Shown piece by piece: positions 57,234 to 64,000 of a DNA stretch of 64,000 bases. The first letter of the stretch is position 1; every line of letters starts with the position of its first letter. The stretch is from Arthrobacter frigidicola (GTDB taxonomy: Bacteria; Actinomycetota; Actinomycetes; Actinomycetales; Micrococcaceae): NCBI GenBank assembly GCA_003602285.1, contig QZVU01000003.1, positions 372,001-436,000 of the forward strand, given 5' to 3'. The notes beneath the pieces were generated by a model. The model was not told the DNA's origin. It saw only the letters and a program-made list of their open reading frames with translations, and searched no databases. The position numbers and the translations under genes were made by a program.

Positions 57234-58487
57234 ATGGACTCGCTGAACCACAGGGCTGTGATGGAGTTTGCCACGACCGCCCTCCGCCGTGCCGCTCTCC
57301 TTTTCTTCGGTGTCCAGGCGGCCGTCATCGCCTCCGCCGTCCTCATCGACGCCGTTCAGAAGCGGATCCGCAGGACCCGTGAAGGTTTCCCCCGGCCCGG
57401 TACCTTCACCACGACGATCAACGAGTCCACGACGACCGTCTACACCTACGGCGAAGATCTCTTCAACGCGATGATCGAGGCCATTGAGAGTGCCGAGCAC
57501 GAGATCCTGCTCGAGACCTACATCTGGAAGGGCGACGCGGTGGGGCGGCGGTTCCGTGACGCCATCAACGCGGCGGCGGCCCGCGGCGTCAAGGTCCACG
57601 TGATCTACGACGGCTTCGCCAACCTCGTGGTGCGCCCCTCGTTCTACCAATTCCATCCTGACGTCCAGGTGTTCCGGTTCCCGGTCCTGCGCCCCTCGGT
57701 GCTGTTCACCAACATCCGGGGCACCGGCCTCGACCACCGGAAACTGATGGTGGTTGACGACGCCATTGGCTTCGTCGGCGGGTACAACATCGGTTCCCTG
57801 TACGCCACCAAGTGGCGGGACACGCACCTGGCGATCACCGGGCCGTCGGTGTGGGAGCTGCGCCAGGCCTTCGTGAGTGTCTGGAACCTGAGCGCGAAGC
57901 GGCAGGCGAAGATGGCCGACACGAGCGCCGGTTTCTGGGAGCCGCGGATCCGGGCCGTCAACAACATCCCGGCGAACCTCGTGTTCCCCATCCGGGGGGT
58001 CTACCTCGACGCCATCAACCGCGCCACGCGCTCCATCTACATCACCACCGCCTACTTCATCCCCGACCAGCAGATTATGGACGCGCTGCTGCGGGCGAGC
58101 CAGCGCGGCGTTGACGTGCGCGTGATCCTGCCCGAGGACTCCAACCACGTCGTTGCCGACTGCCTCTCGCGCGGGTTCTACTCCTCGATGCTGCGCTGCG
58201 GCGTGCAGGTCCTGCTGTATCAGAACGCCATGATCCACGCCAAGACCGCGACGGTGGACGGCGAATGGTCGACGGTGGGCACGGCGAACATCGATCGGCT
58301 GAGCTTGACCGGCAACTACGAAACCAACCTCGAAATCTTCGATAAGGATCTGGCCCGCACCATGGAACAGATCTTCGAGATCGACAGCTCAAACACCCGC
58401 CTGCTCACCCTCGAGGAGTGGGAGAGCCGGCACGTCGTGGCGCGGTTCAGCGAAACGGTGCTCGCGCCGCTCCGCCCCTTCCTCTAG
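57234..58487 (+). CDS. Phospholipase D-like protein, cardiolipin synthase type
   Basis: Membrane-associated PLD-superfamily enzyme of 417 residues, likely to make cardiolipin or a related lipid. A single N-terminal transmembrane segment (about 22-40) precedes two HKD motifs: HRKLMVVDD (His168, Lys170, Asp175) and HAKTATVD (His335, Lys337, Asp342). Both are followed by the usual GGYN and GTANID. Length is typical of bacterial cardiolipin synthases with one anchor. It lies 64 bases downstream of the MBL gene, same strand. Confidence 0.9.
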   Translation: MDSLNHRAVMEFATTALRRAALLFFGVQAAVIASAVLIDAVQKRIRRTREGFPRPGTFTTTINESTTTVYTYGEDLFNAMIEAIESAEHEILLETYIWKGDAVGRRFRDAINAAAARGVKVHVIYDGFANLVVRPSFYQFHPDVQVFRFPVLRPSVLFTNIRGTGLDHRKLMVVDDAIGFVGGYNIGSLYATKWRDTHLAITGPSVWELRQAFVSVWNLSAKRQAKMADTSAGFWEPRIRAVNNIPANLVFPIRGVYLDAINRATRSIYITTAYFIPDQQIMDALLRASQRGVDVRVILPEDSNHVVADCLSRGFYSSMLRCGVQVLLYQNAMIHAKTATVDGEWSTVGTANIDRLSLTGNYETNLEIFDKDLARTMEQIFEIDSSNTRLLTLEEWESRHVVARFSETVLAPLRPFL

Positions 58488-58607
58488 GGCGGCCAGCCGG
58501 CGGCGGGCGCCCTCCTTGGCGCTGTCCGGCGGGCGGCCTCCACCCTGCATGAAGTCCCCGGGATAGCGGGGTGAGGATCCGCAGGCCGGATGCCGGTCGG
58601 ATGCTGG

Positions 58608-60410
58608 TCAGCGGCCGGCGGCATATCCCTGCGCGCCGCGCGGGTTGGCCGCCGCCTGGAGGATCCCGGTGGCCGGATCGGCAGTGACGCAGGAGAGCCG
58701 CCCCAGCGCCCAGTCCCCGGCCCGGGTCACGACGTGTCCGCGGCGTTCGAGCTCCGCAATGACCTCGTCCCCCAGCCGGTCCTCCACGACCGCTCCACCC
58801 GGTTCCCACGTGCGCGGCCAGAAGGAACCGGGAATCGACGTCGTGTGGAGCAAGGGCGCGTCGATGGCCTCCTGGGGGGTGTAGCCCCCGACGATGGTCC
58901 GCAGCAGGTACAGCAGCTGCCACTGGTCCTGCTGGTCCCCTCCGGGCGAGCCGAGGGCCACCACGGGCTCGCCGTCCCGCAGCACGAGCGTGGGGGTCAG
59001 GGTGGTGCGCGGGCGCCGGCCGGGGCGCAGCGTTGAGGGGGCGCCGTCCTCCAGCCACGTCATCTGCAGGCGGGTACCGAGGCAGAAGCCGAGCCCGGGG
59101 ATGGCCGGCGAGGACTGGAGCCAGCCGCCGCTCGGGGTCGCCGAGATCATGTTCCCCCAGCGGTCGACGACGTCGATGTGGCAGGTATCACCGCGGGTCT
59201 CCCCCGCGCGGGAGACTGTCGGTTCCCCCGCCCCGGCGAACGGCCTCCCGGCGGCCGCCGGCGGGGTGTACTCGGTCCTCAGCGGCGGGAGGAACGGTTC
59301 GTGTCCCGGAACGCTGCCGGGACGGAATTCGGTTGAGGCCCGCTCTCCGATCAGGGCCCGGCGCTGCGCCGCGTACTCCTCCGAGAGCAGGTACTCAAGG
59401 GGCACCGCGGCGTCGCCGTAGTAGGCCTCACGGTCCGCAATGGCGAGCTTCTGGGCCTCGAGGATGGTGTGCGCGCCGAGTGCCGTTGAGGGGTCGAGGT
59501 GGTCATCGGGAAGCCCGTCCAGGATTGCGAGGGTCTGCAGCAGCGCCGGCCCCTGCCCCCACGGTCCGGTCTTGGCGATGGTGAAGCCGCGGAACTCGTA
59601 GGTGGCCGCCGGTTCATACCCGGCCCTGAAGCCGGCGAAGTCCCCGCGGGTGATCACCCCGGCGTGGTCGGTCCCTGACGAATGGCGGTGCGGGAGGGAA
59701 AGGAAGTCCGCCGCGGCCGAGGCCACGGCCCCGGTCCGCCACTCGCGGCGGGCGGCGTCGATCCGGGCCTCCCGGGTCGGGGCCCCGGACCCGGCGCCGA
59801 CGAGGCCGTCGAGGACCCCCGCGTACGCCTCGTTGGTGATGATCTCCCCTGCGGCCGGCGGCCGCCCGTCCGGCATCCACAGGGCCGCCGAGCTGGGCCA
59901 GTGTTCGGTGAACAGCTCGGCGACGGTGGCGATGGTGGCACCGACACGGGCCAGAACGGGGTGCCCGTGCCGGGCGTAGCCGATCGCATACGCCAGGACA
60001 TCGCCGAGTTCCCACGAGCCATGGTCGCGCAGCAGCAGCAGCCATGCGTCGACGGCCGCGGGCACCGCGGCCGCCAGGGCTCCCGCACCGGGCACCAGCT
60101 CGAGTCCCTCGGCCAGGTAGTGTTCCCGGGTGGCACCTGCCGGGGCGGGGCCCTGCCCCATGAGCACGGTCGGCGTGGGGTCCGCGGCGGTGGCGAAGAC
60201 GCCCGTCATGTCACCGCCGGGGCCGTTGAGGTGGGGTTCGACGACGTGCAGCACGAAGGCCCCCGCGACCGCGGCGTCGAAGGCGTTGCCGCCGCGCTCC
60301 AGGACAGCCTGCGCGGAGGCCGTCGCCAGCCAGTGGGTGGAGGCGGTCATGCCGAAGGTGCCCTGCAGGGTGGGACGGGTGGTGAAGGTCTCCGCCGGTG
60401 TGTACGTCAT
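58608..60410 (-). CDS. ggt: Gamma-glutamyltransferase family protein
   Basis: Self-processing N-terminal-nucleophile hydrolase that acts on glutathione and gamma-glutamyl compounds. ATG 60410 gives 600 residues; the frame is open for 1.1 kb further, but that part is antisense to the next gene. Features: a Gly-rich N-terminal region (GGNAFDAAVAGAFVLHVVEP, HLNGPGGDMTG) and the processing site GDTCHIDVVD with the nucleophile at Thr409. Further on are GNMISATPSGGWLQSSPAIP and the GSPGGDQQ oxyanion motif. No signal peptide is evident, so it may be cytoplasmic or belong to a secretion-independent GGT-like subgroup. Confidence 0.9.
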   Translation of the reverse strand: MTYTPAETFTTRPTLQGTFGMTASTHWLATASAQAVLERGGNAFDAAVAGAFVLHVVEPHLNGPGGDMTGVFATAADPTPTVLMGQGPAPAGATREHYLAEGLELVPGAGALAAAVPAAVDAWLLLLRDHGSWELGDVLAYAIGYARHGHPVLARVGATIATVAELFTEHWPSSAALWMPDGRPPAAGEIITNEAYAGVLDGLVGAGSGAPTREARIDAARREWRTGAVASAAADFLSLPHRHSSGTDHAGVITRGDFAGFRAGYEPAATYEFRGFTIAKTGPWGQGPALLQTLAILDGLPDDHLDPSTALGAHTILEAQKLAIADREAYYGDAAVPLEYLLSEEYAAQRRALIGERASTEFRPGSVPGHEPFLPPLRTEYTPPAAAGRPFAGAGEPTVSRAGETRGDTCHIDVVDRWGNMISATPSGGWLQSSPAIPGLGFCLGTRLQMTWLEDGAPSTLRPGRRPRTTLTPTLVLRDGEPVVALGSPGGDQQDQWQLLYLLRTIVGGYTPQEAIDAPLLHTTSIPGSFWPRTWEPGGAVVEDRLGDEVIAELERRGHVVTRAGDWALGRLSCVTADPATGILQAAANPRGAQGYAAGR

Positions 60411-60719
60411 GGAAGCGCCTTTCGGCCCGGGCAGGGCGTGGACGGGCCTCCCCTCGGCGGGGCCCGTGAATACCGGATATCTTCTCTGCTCCGACGATAT
60501 GCTTTCGTATACATTCCTCACAAGATCATCACCAGCACCGGCGCGGGCCGGGCGGATCCGTCCGGCGGGGCCGCCGGGCCTGGACTGCGGCCGTCCCACC
60601 CGCCGGCCCGTCACCGTGACCCCGTCCCTGCGGCCCGTTCCTGCGGCCTGTCCTTGGACACCCTGGACGGGACCGCTCCCTGCCCCCGATTGCCGCCGGC
60701 CACGTCCCTGGAGGACCGC
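60411..60719. other. Divergent promoter region between ggt and the DUF1275 gene
   Basis: About 310 bases with no credible gene. It contains an AT-rich patch near 60475-60520, including GATATGCTTTCGTATAC, whose ends (GATAT, GTATAC) suggest a regulator binding site and a ggt -10 element. The rest is GC-rich and featureless. Confidence 0.4.
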
Positions 60720-61427
60720 ATGAAGAAAACGTCCCTGCCCACCGACCGGCTCCACCTGGTGTTGATGCTCGTGCTGACGTTCTCCACCGGTGTCATCGAT
60801 GCCGTCGGCTACCTCGGCCTGGACCGGGTGTTCACCGGCAACATGACGGGCAACGTCGTGCTCCTCGGGATGGCCTTCGCCGGCGGCAGCGACCTTCCCG
60901 TGCTCCGGCCCGCCCTTGCGCTCGCCTTCTTCATGGTGGGGGCAGCCATCGCGGGGCGGCTGCTGCGCCGGGCACCCGAGGGCTGGTCGGGCCGGACGAC
61001 CACCGCCCTTGCCGCGGTGGCGGGGGTGATGGTGGCGCTCGCCCTCTTCACGGCCCTTTTCGACGTCGCCGAGGACGAGACCCTGGGAAGCATCACGACG
61101 TCGGCCCTCGGCCTGGTGATGGGGATTCAGGCCGCCACCGCGAAACGTCTGAAGGTCGCCGAGATCACGACGGTCGTGGTGACCTCCACCATCACCGGGC
61201 TTGCCTCCGACTCGAGGATCGCGGGCGGAAAGGGCCCCTTCTGGGTGCGCCGGGCCGCCGCCATCGCCCTCATCCTGGCCGGCGCCGTCGCGGGGGCCGG
61301 GGCGCTGAAGATCGACCTGTGGGCGGGCATCGCCCTCTCGGCCGTCCTGACCTGCGCCGTGACAGTCATCGGCCAGGTGCGGTCGCGGCGCGATGCCCGG
61401 GCTACTTTGGTCGACGTTTACCGTTAA
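60720..61427 (+). CDS. DUF1275 (YoaK-type) membrane protein
   Basis: 235 residues with six transmembrane helices. The diagnostic opening LTFSTGVIDAVGYLGLDRVF with TGNMTGNVVLLG, and the later GLVMGIQAATAKRLKVAEIT and VVVTSTITGLAS, define the DUF1275 family (annotated as YoaK). Function unknown. ATG 60720 has GGAGG six bases upstream. The much longer open frame back to 59682 runs antisense to ggt and is disregarded. The gap to the next gene is only 47 bp. Confidence 0.9.
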   Translation: MKKTSLPTDRLHLVLMLVLTFSTGVIDAVGYLGLDRVFTGNMTGNVVLLGMAFAGGSDLPVLRPALALAFFMVGAAIAGRLLRRAPEGWSGRTTTALAAVAGVMVALALFTALFDVAEDETLGSITTSALGLVMGIQAATAKRLKVAEITTVVVTSTITGLASDSRIAGGKGPFWVRRAAAIALILAGAVAGAGALKIDLWAGIALSAVLTCAVTVIGQVRSRRDARATLVDVYR

Positions 61428-61474
61428 GGAGAAGAAGGCACCGACCCGAACCGCGGGCACGGTCTCGATAAGAG

Positions 61475-62968
61475 ATGGATAAGCACACAGTGGACCGATT
61501 TGTAGAAGGCCCGTCGGCCGTGGCGGCATCGAACCGAGCGACGGAGCCACCGGCGGACCCGACCGGCGCCCCCGCAGGCGAGGCCTTCCCCTTCCATCGC
61601 CTGACGCGCTCCTGGGCCGGCCATAGGTGGTGGAAGCCCCTGGTGACCGGGCTGCTCGGCACCATCTTCTACCTGGTGTTCATGCTCATCGTGCTCGTGA
61701 TCGGCGGGATCAGAGGCGGTCTCGACCCGGCGCTTGGGGCCTCTTACCTCGAAAGACTTGAGTCCTTCGATCTCTCGGACCCGCTCGTGTTCGGCTTCAC
61801 GATGGTGTCCCTCATCCTGCTGATTCCCGCGCTCGCCCTTGCGGCCCTGATCACCGGGCCCCGGCCCATCGGGCTGCTCTCCTCGGTCCACGGGCGGATC
61901 CGGTGGGGATGGCTCGGCCGGTGCCTCGCCGCTGCCGCCGTGATCTACTCGCTCAGCATCGCGCTGTCCTTCCTTCTTGAGCCGCTGTTCCCCGGCTACG
62001 TTCCCGCTACCCTCGACCTTGCGGGTCCGCGGGTGGGCATCCTGATCGCGATGACCCTCCTGCTCGTGCCGTTCCAGGCCGCCGCCGAGGAATACGTGTT
62101 CCGCGGCTACCTCATGCAGGCGGTCGGCAGCTGGCTGCGCCATCCCGCCTTCGCAATCCTCCTGCCGGTCCCGCTGTTCGTGCTGGGTCACGGGTATGAC
62201 CTGCTGGGTCAGCTCGACGTCGCCCTGTTCGCCGTCTTCGCAGGGTGGATCACGTGGCGCACGGGCGGCCTTGAGGCGGCCATCGCTGCGCACGTCGTCA
62301 ACAACTCGACGATCTTCCTGCTCGGCGCAGTGGGCCTCGTGGACGTCAACGCCAAGGAGGGCTCCGCCATCGGGCTTGGCATCTCGGTGCTGACAACGGC
62401 GGCTTTCGCGGTCGTCGTGCTGCGGATGTTCGACCGGTCCGGCAGCCTTCGGCGGGACCGGATAGTCGTGCCGGCGCCGGTTCCGGCCATTCAGCCTTAC
62501 GCTCAGTACCCCTACGGGCAGTATCCCTTCGTGCCGACTGCCGGGCAGTACCCGCCGTACCCTCAGGGCCAGGTTCCGGCCGGCCAGGTTCCGGCCGGCC
62601 AGGTCCCGGCCGGGCAGTACCCGCCACCGTACGCGGGGCAGTACCCCCAGGGGCAGTCTCCTGCCGGGCAGTACCCGCCGCCCTACGCAGCACCGTTCCC
62701 GCAGGGGCAGTCTCCCGCCGGGCAGTACCCGCCGCCCTATGGTGCACCGTCCCCGCAGGGGCAGGTCCCTGCCGGGCAGTACCCGCCGCCCTATGCAGCA
62801 CCGCACCCCTCGGAGCAGCATCGGGGTCAGCATCCCCAGCCAGCGCCGGCGGAGCAGCACTCGCCGGGAACCTCCGTCGACGACCAGCAGGCCGGCGCCG
62901 GATCTTCCGATACCACCTCTGAGGACCCAGATAGGCGACCGCGGGATCAGGCCCGGCGCGACCGATAG
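61475..62968 (+). CDS. CPBP family intramembrane glutamic protease with repetitive proline-rich tail
   Basis: 497 residues. The N-terminal part (1-40) is hydrophilic. The CPBP/Abi core (about 53-335) spans eight helices and carries EEYVFRGYLMQ (Glu205, Glu206, Arg210), FVLGHGYD and HVVNNSTIFL, the three motifs expected of the active site. The tail from about 345 is a low-complexity Gln/Pro/Tyr/Gly stretch built from units such as AGQYPPPYAAPFPQGQS. Such tails occur in other actinobacterial membrane proteins and may mediate assembly. The start ATG 61475 lacks a clear ribosome site. Confidence 0.88.
   Translation: MDKHTVDRFVEGPSAVAASNRATEPPADPTGAPAGEAFPFHRLTRSWAGHRWWKPLVTGLLGTIFYLVFMLIVLVIGGIRGGLDPALGASYLERLESFDLSDPLVFGFTMVSLILLIPALALAALITGPRPIGLLSSVHGRIRWGWLGRCLAAAAVIYSLSIALSFLLEPLFPGYVPATLDLAGPRVGILIAMTLLLVPFQAAAEEYVFRGYLMQAVGSWLRHPAFAILLPVPLFVLGHGYDLLGQLDVALFAVFAGWITWRTGGLEAAIAAHVVNNSTIFLLGAVGLVDVNAKEGSAIGLGISVLTTAAFAVVVLRMFDRSGSLRRDRIVVPAPVPAIQPYAQYPYGQYPFVPTAGQYPPYPQGQVPAGQVPAGQVPAGQYPPPYAGQYPQGQSPAGQYPPPYAAPFPQGQSPAGQYPPPYGAPSPQGQVPAGQYPPPYAAPHPSEQHRGQHPQPAPAEQHSPGTSVDDQQAGAGSSDTTSEDPDRRPRDQARRDR
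62535..62815 (+). repeat. Repeats coding for the proline-rich tail of the CPBP protein
   Basis: DNA repeats encode the peptide units. Copies of GGCCAGGTTCCGGCC-like 15-mers (62571-62615) give GQVPA units. Longer units of about 63 bases, each containing GCCGGGCAGTACCCGCC, follow at about 62610-62815. The similarity at DNA level suggests recent copy-number change. Confidence 0.75.
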
Positions 62969-63019
62969 CGGGGCGGGTAACCGCGCCGGGCCGCCCGAGC
63001 GTGAAGACGGCTGGGCGGC

Positions 63020-63679
63020 TCAGTCCTCGACGAGGAGGCCCAGGTTCTCGGCGAGGATCGGCGCGAGGAGGCCCAGCTGATAGGAATCGATGGTGACCCC
63101 GCCCAGCCCGTCCGGACCGGTGAGCGCCCGGAACTCGGTGGTGCGCAGGTCGACGTCCCGCAACCTGCTTCCCGTGAGGGTGAGTGTGTTGATCCGGCAG
63201 TTGCGCAGCGCGACGCGGACTCCCTTCGCCTCGGTGAGATCGAGGTCGCCGATGATGCAGTCCGAGATGTCGACATCGGTGAGGGTCGAGCTGCGGAGAT
63301 TGAGGAAGTCGAGCTTCCCGCCGCTGATCCGCACCGATTCGAGCGTGCTGTTATAGAGTTCAGCCGATCCCCAGCGGGTGCCCTCGAGCCAGACGTTGCG
63401 CCAGGAGCTCCGGGCTGCGGCGAAGACGGGGGCGAACAGCTCGGTGAAGCGGCACTCGCGGAAACGGGCCCCGCGCAGCTGCGTCTCGTTGAGGGAGGTG
63501 CCTTCGAACAGGCACTCGCTGAAGGAGATACCGCCGAGGTCCAGGCCGTCGAGGCTCGTGGAGGAGTACAGCTCGCCTTCGCGGTGATCGCCCGCCTCCG
63601 GAGGACCGTCCTGGGGCACTGCGAGGTCCCGCAGCACCAAATCTTCGATCCGCGGAGACCGGGTTGAGCTTTTCGGCAT
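63020..63679 (-). CDS. Pentapeptide-repeat protein
   Basis: 219 residues. Repeats of the A(D/N)LXX-like kind are visible from about residue 40: STSLDGLDLGGISFSECLFE, GTSLNETQLRGARFRECRF, NSTLESVRISGGKLDFLNL, RSSTLTDVDISDCIIGDLDL. These form a right-handed beta-helix that can imitate DNA or serve as a scaffold. The arrangement resembles single-domain cytoplasmic pentapeptide proteins in actinobacteria. ATG 63679 starts MPKSSTRSPRIEDLVLRDLA; the upstream frame to 63778 is rejected. Function unknown; gyrase protection is one possibility for this fold but not supported here. Confidence 0.85.
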   Translation of the reverse strand: MPKSSTRSPRIEDLVLRDLAVPQDGPPEAGDHREGELYSSTSLDGLDLGGISFSECLFEGTSLNETQLRGARFRECRFTELFAPVFAAARSSWRNVWLEGTRWGSAELYNSTLESVRISGGKLDFLNLRSSTLTDVDISDCIIGDLDLTEAKGVRVALRNCRINTLTLTGSRLRDVDLRTTEFRALTGPDGLGGVTIDSYQLGLLAPILAENLGLLVED

Positions 63680-64000
63680 GAGCTGTCCTGGGGGTGGGTG
63701 GAGGCGGAGCCCGGGACGCTGCCCCGAGCCGGGTCTTCGGAAGTCTAGCGAAGCGCATCGACATCCCGCCGCGAACACCCCCGATCGCGACGGGCGCGCC
63801 CGATTGCGACGAGCGCCCCCGAATTATCCGGCCCGGCCGTCGCTTTCAGGCGCCACCTCGCTCTGAGGTACCGCCGTCGTCTCCGGGTGCGCTCGTCGTT
63901 TCTGGGCACGGCTGCCGTTTCGGGCGCCGTCCTTTCTCACAGCCCGCCCTGCTCCTAGACTGGCCTCGGGATCCAAGCCCACCCCACGGGCGCGAGAGCA
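63680..64000. other. Terminal non-coding region of the window
   Basis: About 320 bases without a credible gene. It contains the decayed inverted-repeat family described separately (63780-63923). A gene may begin beyond the window edge. Confidence 0.5.
63780..63923. repeat. Decayed copies of the long inverted-repeat family
   Basis: Left-arm-like units CCCGATCGCGACGGGCGC (63780-63797) and CCCGATTGCGACGAGCGCCC (63799-63818) face right-arm-like units near 63885-63906 (GGGTGCGCTCGTCGTTTC then TGGG) and 63904-63923 (GGGCACGGCTGCCGTTTCGG). The shared core CCGAxxxCGAC and the arrangement (two left arms, two right arms) echo the element at 18865-18935, but with many mismatches and an AT-containing centre. 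Confidence 0.6.

Noticed and set aside
59682-60719. N-terminal extension of the DUF1275 protein to 581 residues
   Set aside because: It is antisense to ggt; the DUF1275 family starts at the ATG at 60720 with a clear GGAGG.
60411-61550. N-terminal extension of the gamma-glutamyltransferase to 980 residues
   Set aside because: The added 380 residues run antisense to the DUF1275 gene and are low-complexity; the family begins at the ATG at 60410.
62571-62815. CRISPR-like array
   Set aside because: The repeats are in frame with a coding sequence and have no unique spacers; they encode a proline-rich tail.

Overview
The window is high-GC DNA (roughly two thirds G+C by eye) from an actinobacterium, most likely a member of the Micrococcales close to Arthrobacter and relatives. 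The grounds are GTG/TTG starts, a monomeric isocitrate dehydrogenase, an sdhCDAB operon beside a mannose-1-phosphate guanylyltransferase gene and an M20 amidohydrolase, DUF6318/DUF6350/DUF1684-type proteins, an actinobacterial class F sortase and a Stealth protein. No tRNA, rRNA, CRISPR array, prophage or insertion sequence was recognised. The content is mainly housekeeping and transport.

Layout. 1-7.6 kb: a BMP-family lipoprotein (cut by the window edge), an M20 amidohydrolase and a GDP-mannose pyrophosphorylase on the minus strand, then sdhCDAB on the plus strand ending in a strong terminator. 7.6-11.2 kb: a compact minus-strand operon xth-trpS-2',5'-RNA-ligase-like-YihY/BrkB. 11.9-13.5 kb: a secreted CHRD-like protein with a sorting-signal-like tail, followed by a class F sortase. 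13.5-18.8 kb: a VOC protein, two membrane proteins of unknown function and a three-gene drug/polymer-export ABC transporter. 18.9-23.8 kb: one-carbon metabolism: glyA, a possible 54-codon gene and folD on the minus strand behind a clear ZTP (pfl) riboswitch, then a flavin monooxygenase-like gene and purU on the plus strand. 23.8-25.2 kb: a TetR regulator and a flavodoxin-fold NAD(P)H oxidoreductase that share a near-identical operator. 25.3-32.5 kb: a gamma-class carbonic anhydrase, then a ROK regulator with a multiple-monosaccharide ABC transporter (mmsA-mmsB-chvE) and a Gfo/Idh/MocA dehydrogenase.

32.6-43.9 kb: icd and purH (minus), an MFS carrier, a DUF6318-like lipoprotein, corA and purN (overlapping), and several membrane proteins (DUF6350/PerM-like, TauE/SafE). 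44-47.6 kb: a Stealth sugar-phosphotransferase that seems to start at ATT, an MSMEG_6728-like protein and a metallophosphoesterase. 47.7-51.4 kb: an OpuC-type osmoprotectant transporter. 51.7-55.6 kb: a small membrane protein and a second carbohydrate importer. 55.7-64 kb: two small unknown proteins, an MBL-fold hydrolase, a cardiolipin-synthase-like PLD enzyme, gamma-glutamyltransferase, a DUF1275 protein, a CPBP protease homologue with a proline-rich repeat tail and a pentapeptide-repeat protein.

Together the glyA-folD operon, purU, purN and purH cover one-carbon supply and its use in purine synthesis. The riboswitch senses ZTP, the alarmone form of the intermediate that PurH consumes, so one group can respond to a shortage handled by the other.

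The most unusual pattern is not a gene. At four gene 3' ends (amidohydrolase, sortase, the 40.5-kb membrane protein, metallophosphoesterase) the last 15-19 bases, including the stop codon, are tandemly repeated downstream, and several units resemble one another. A second repeat family forms long inverted repeats at 18.9 kb and, in decayed form, at 63.8 kb.
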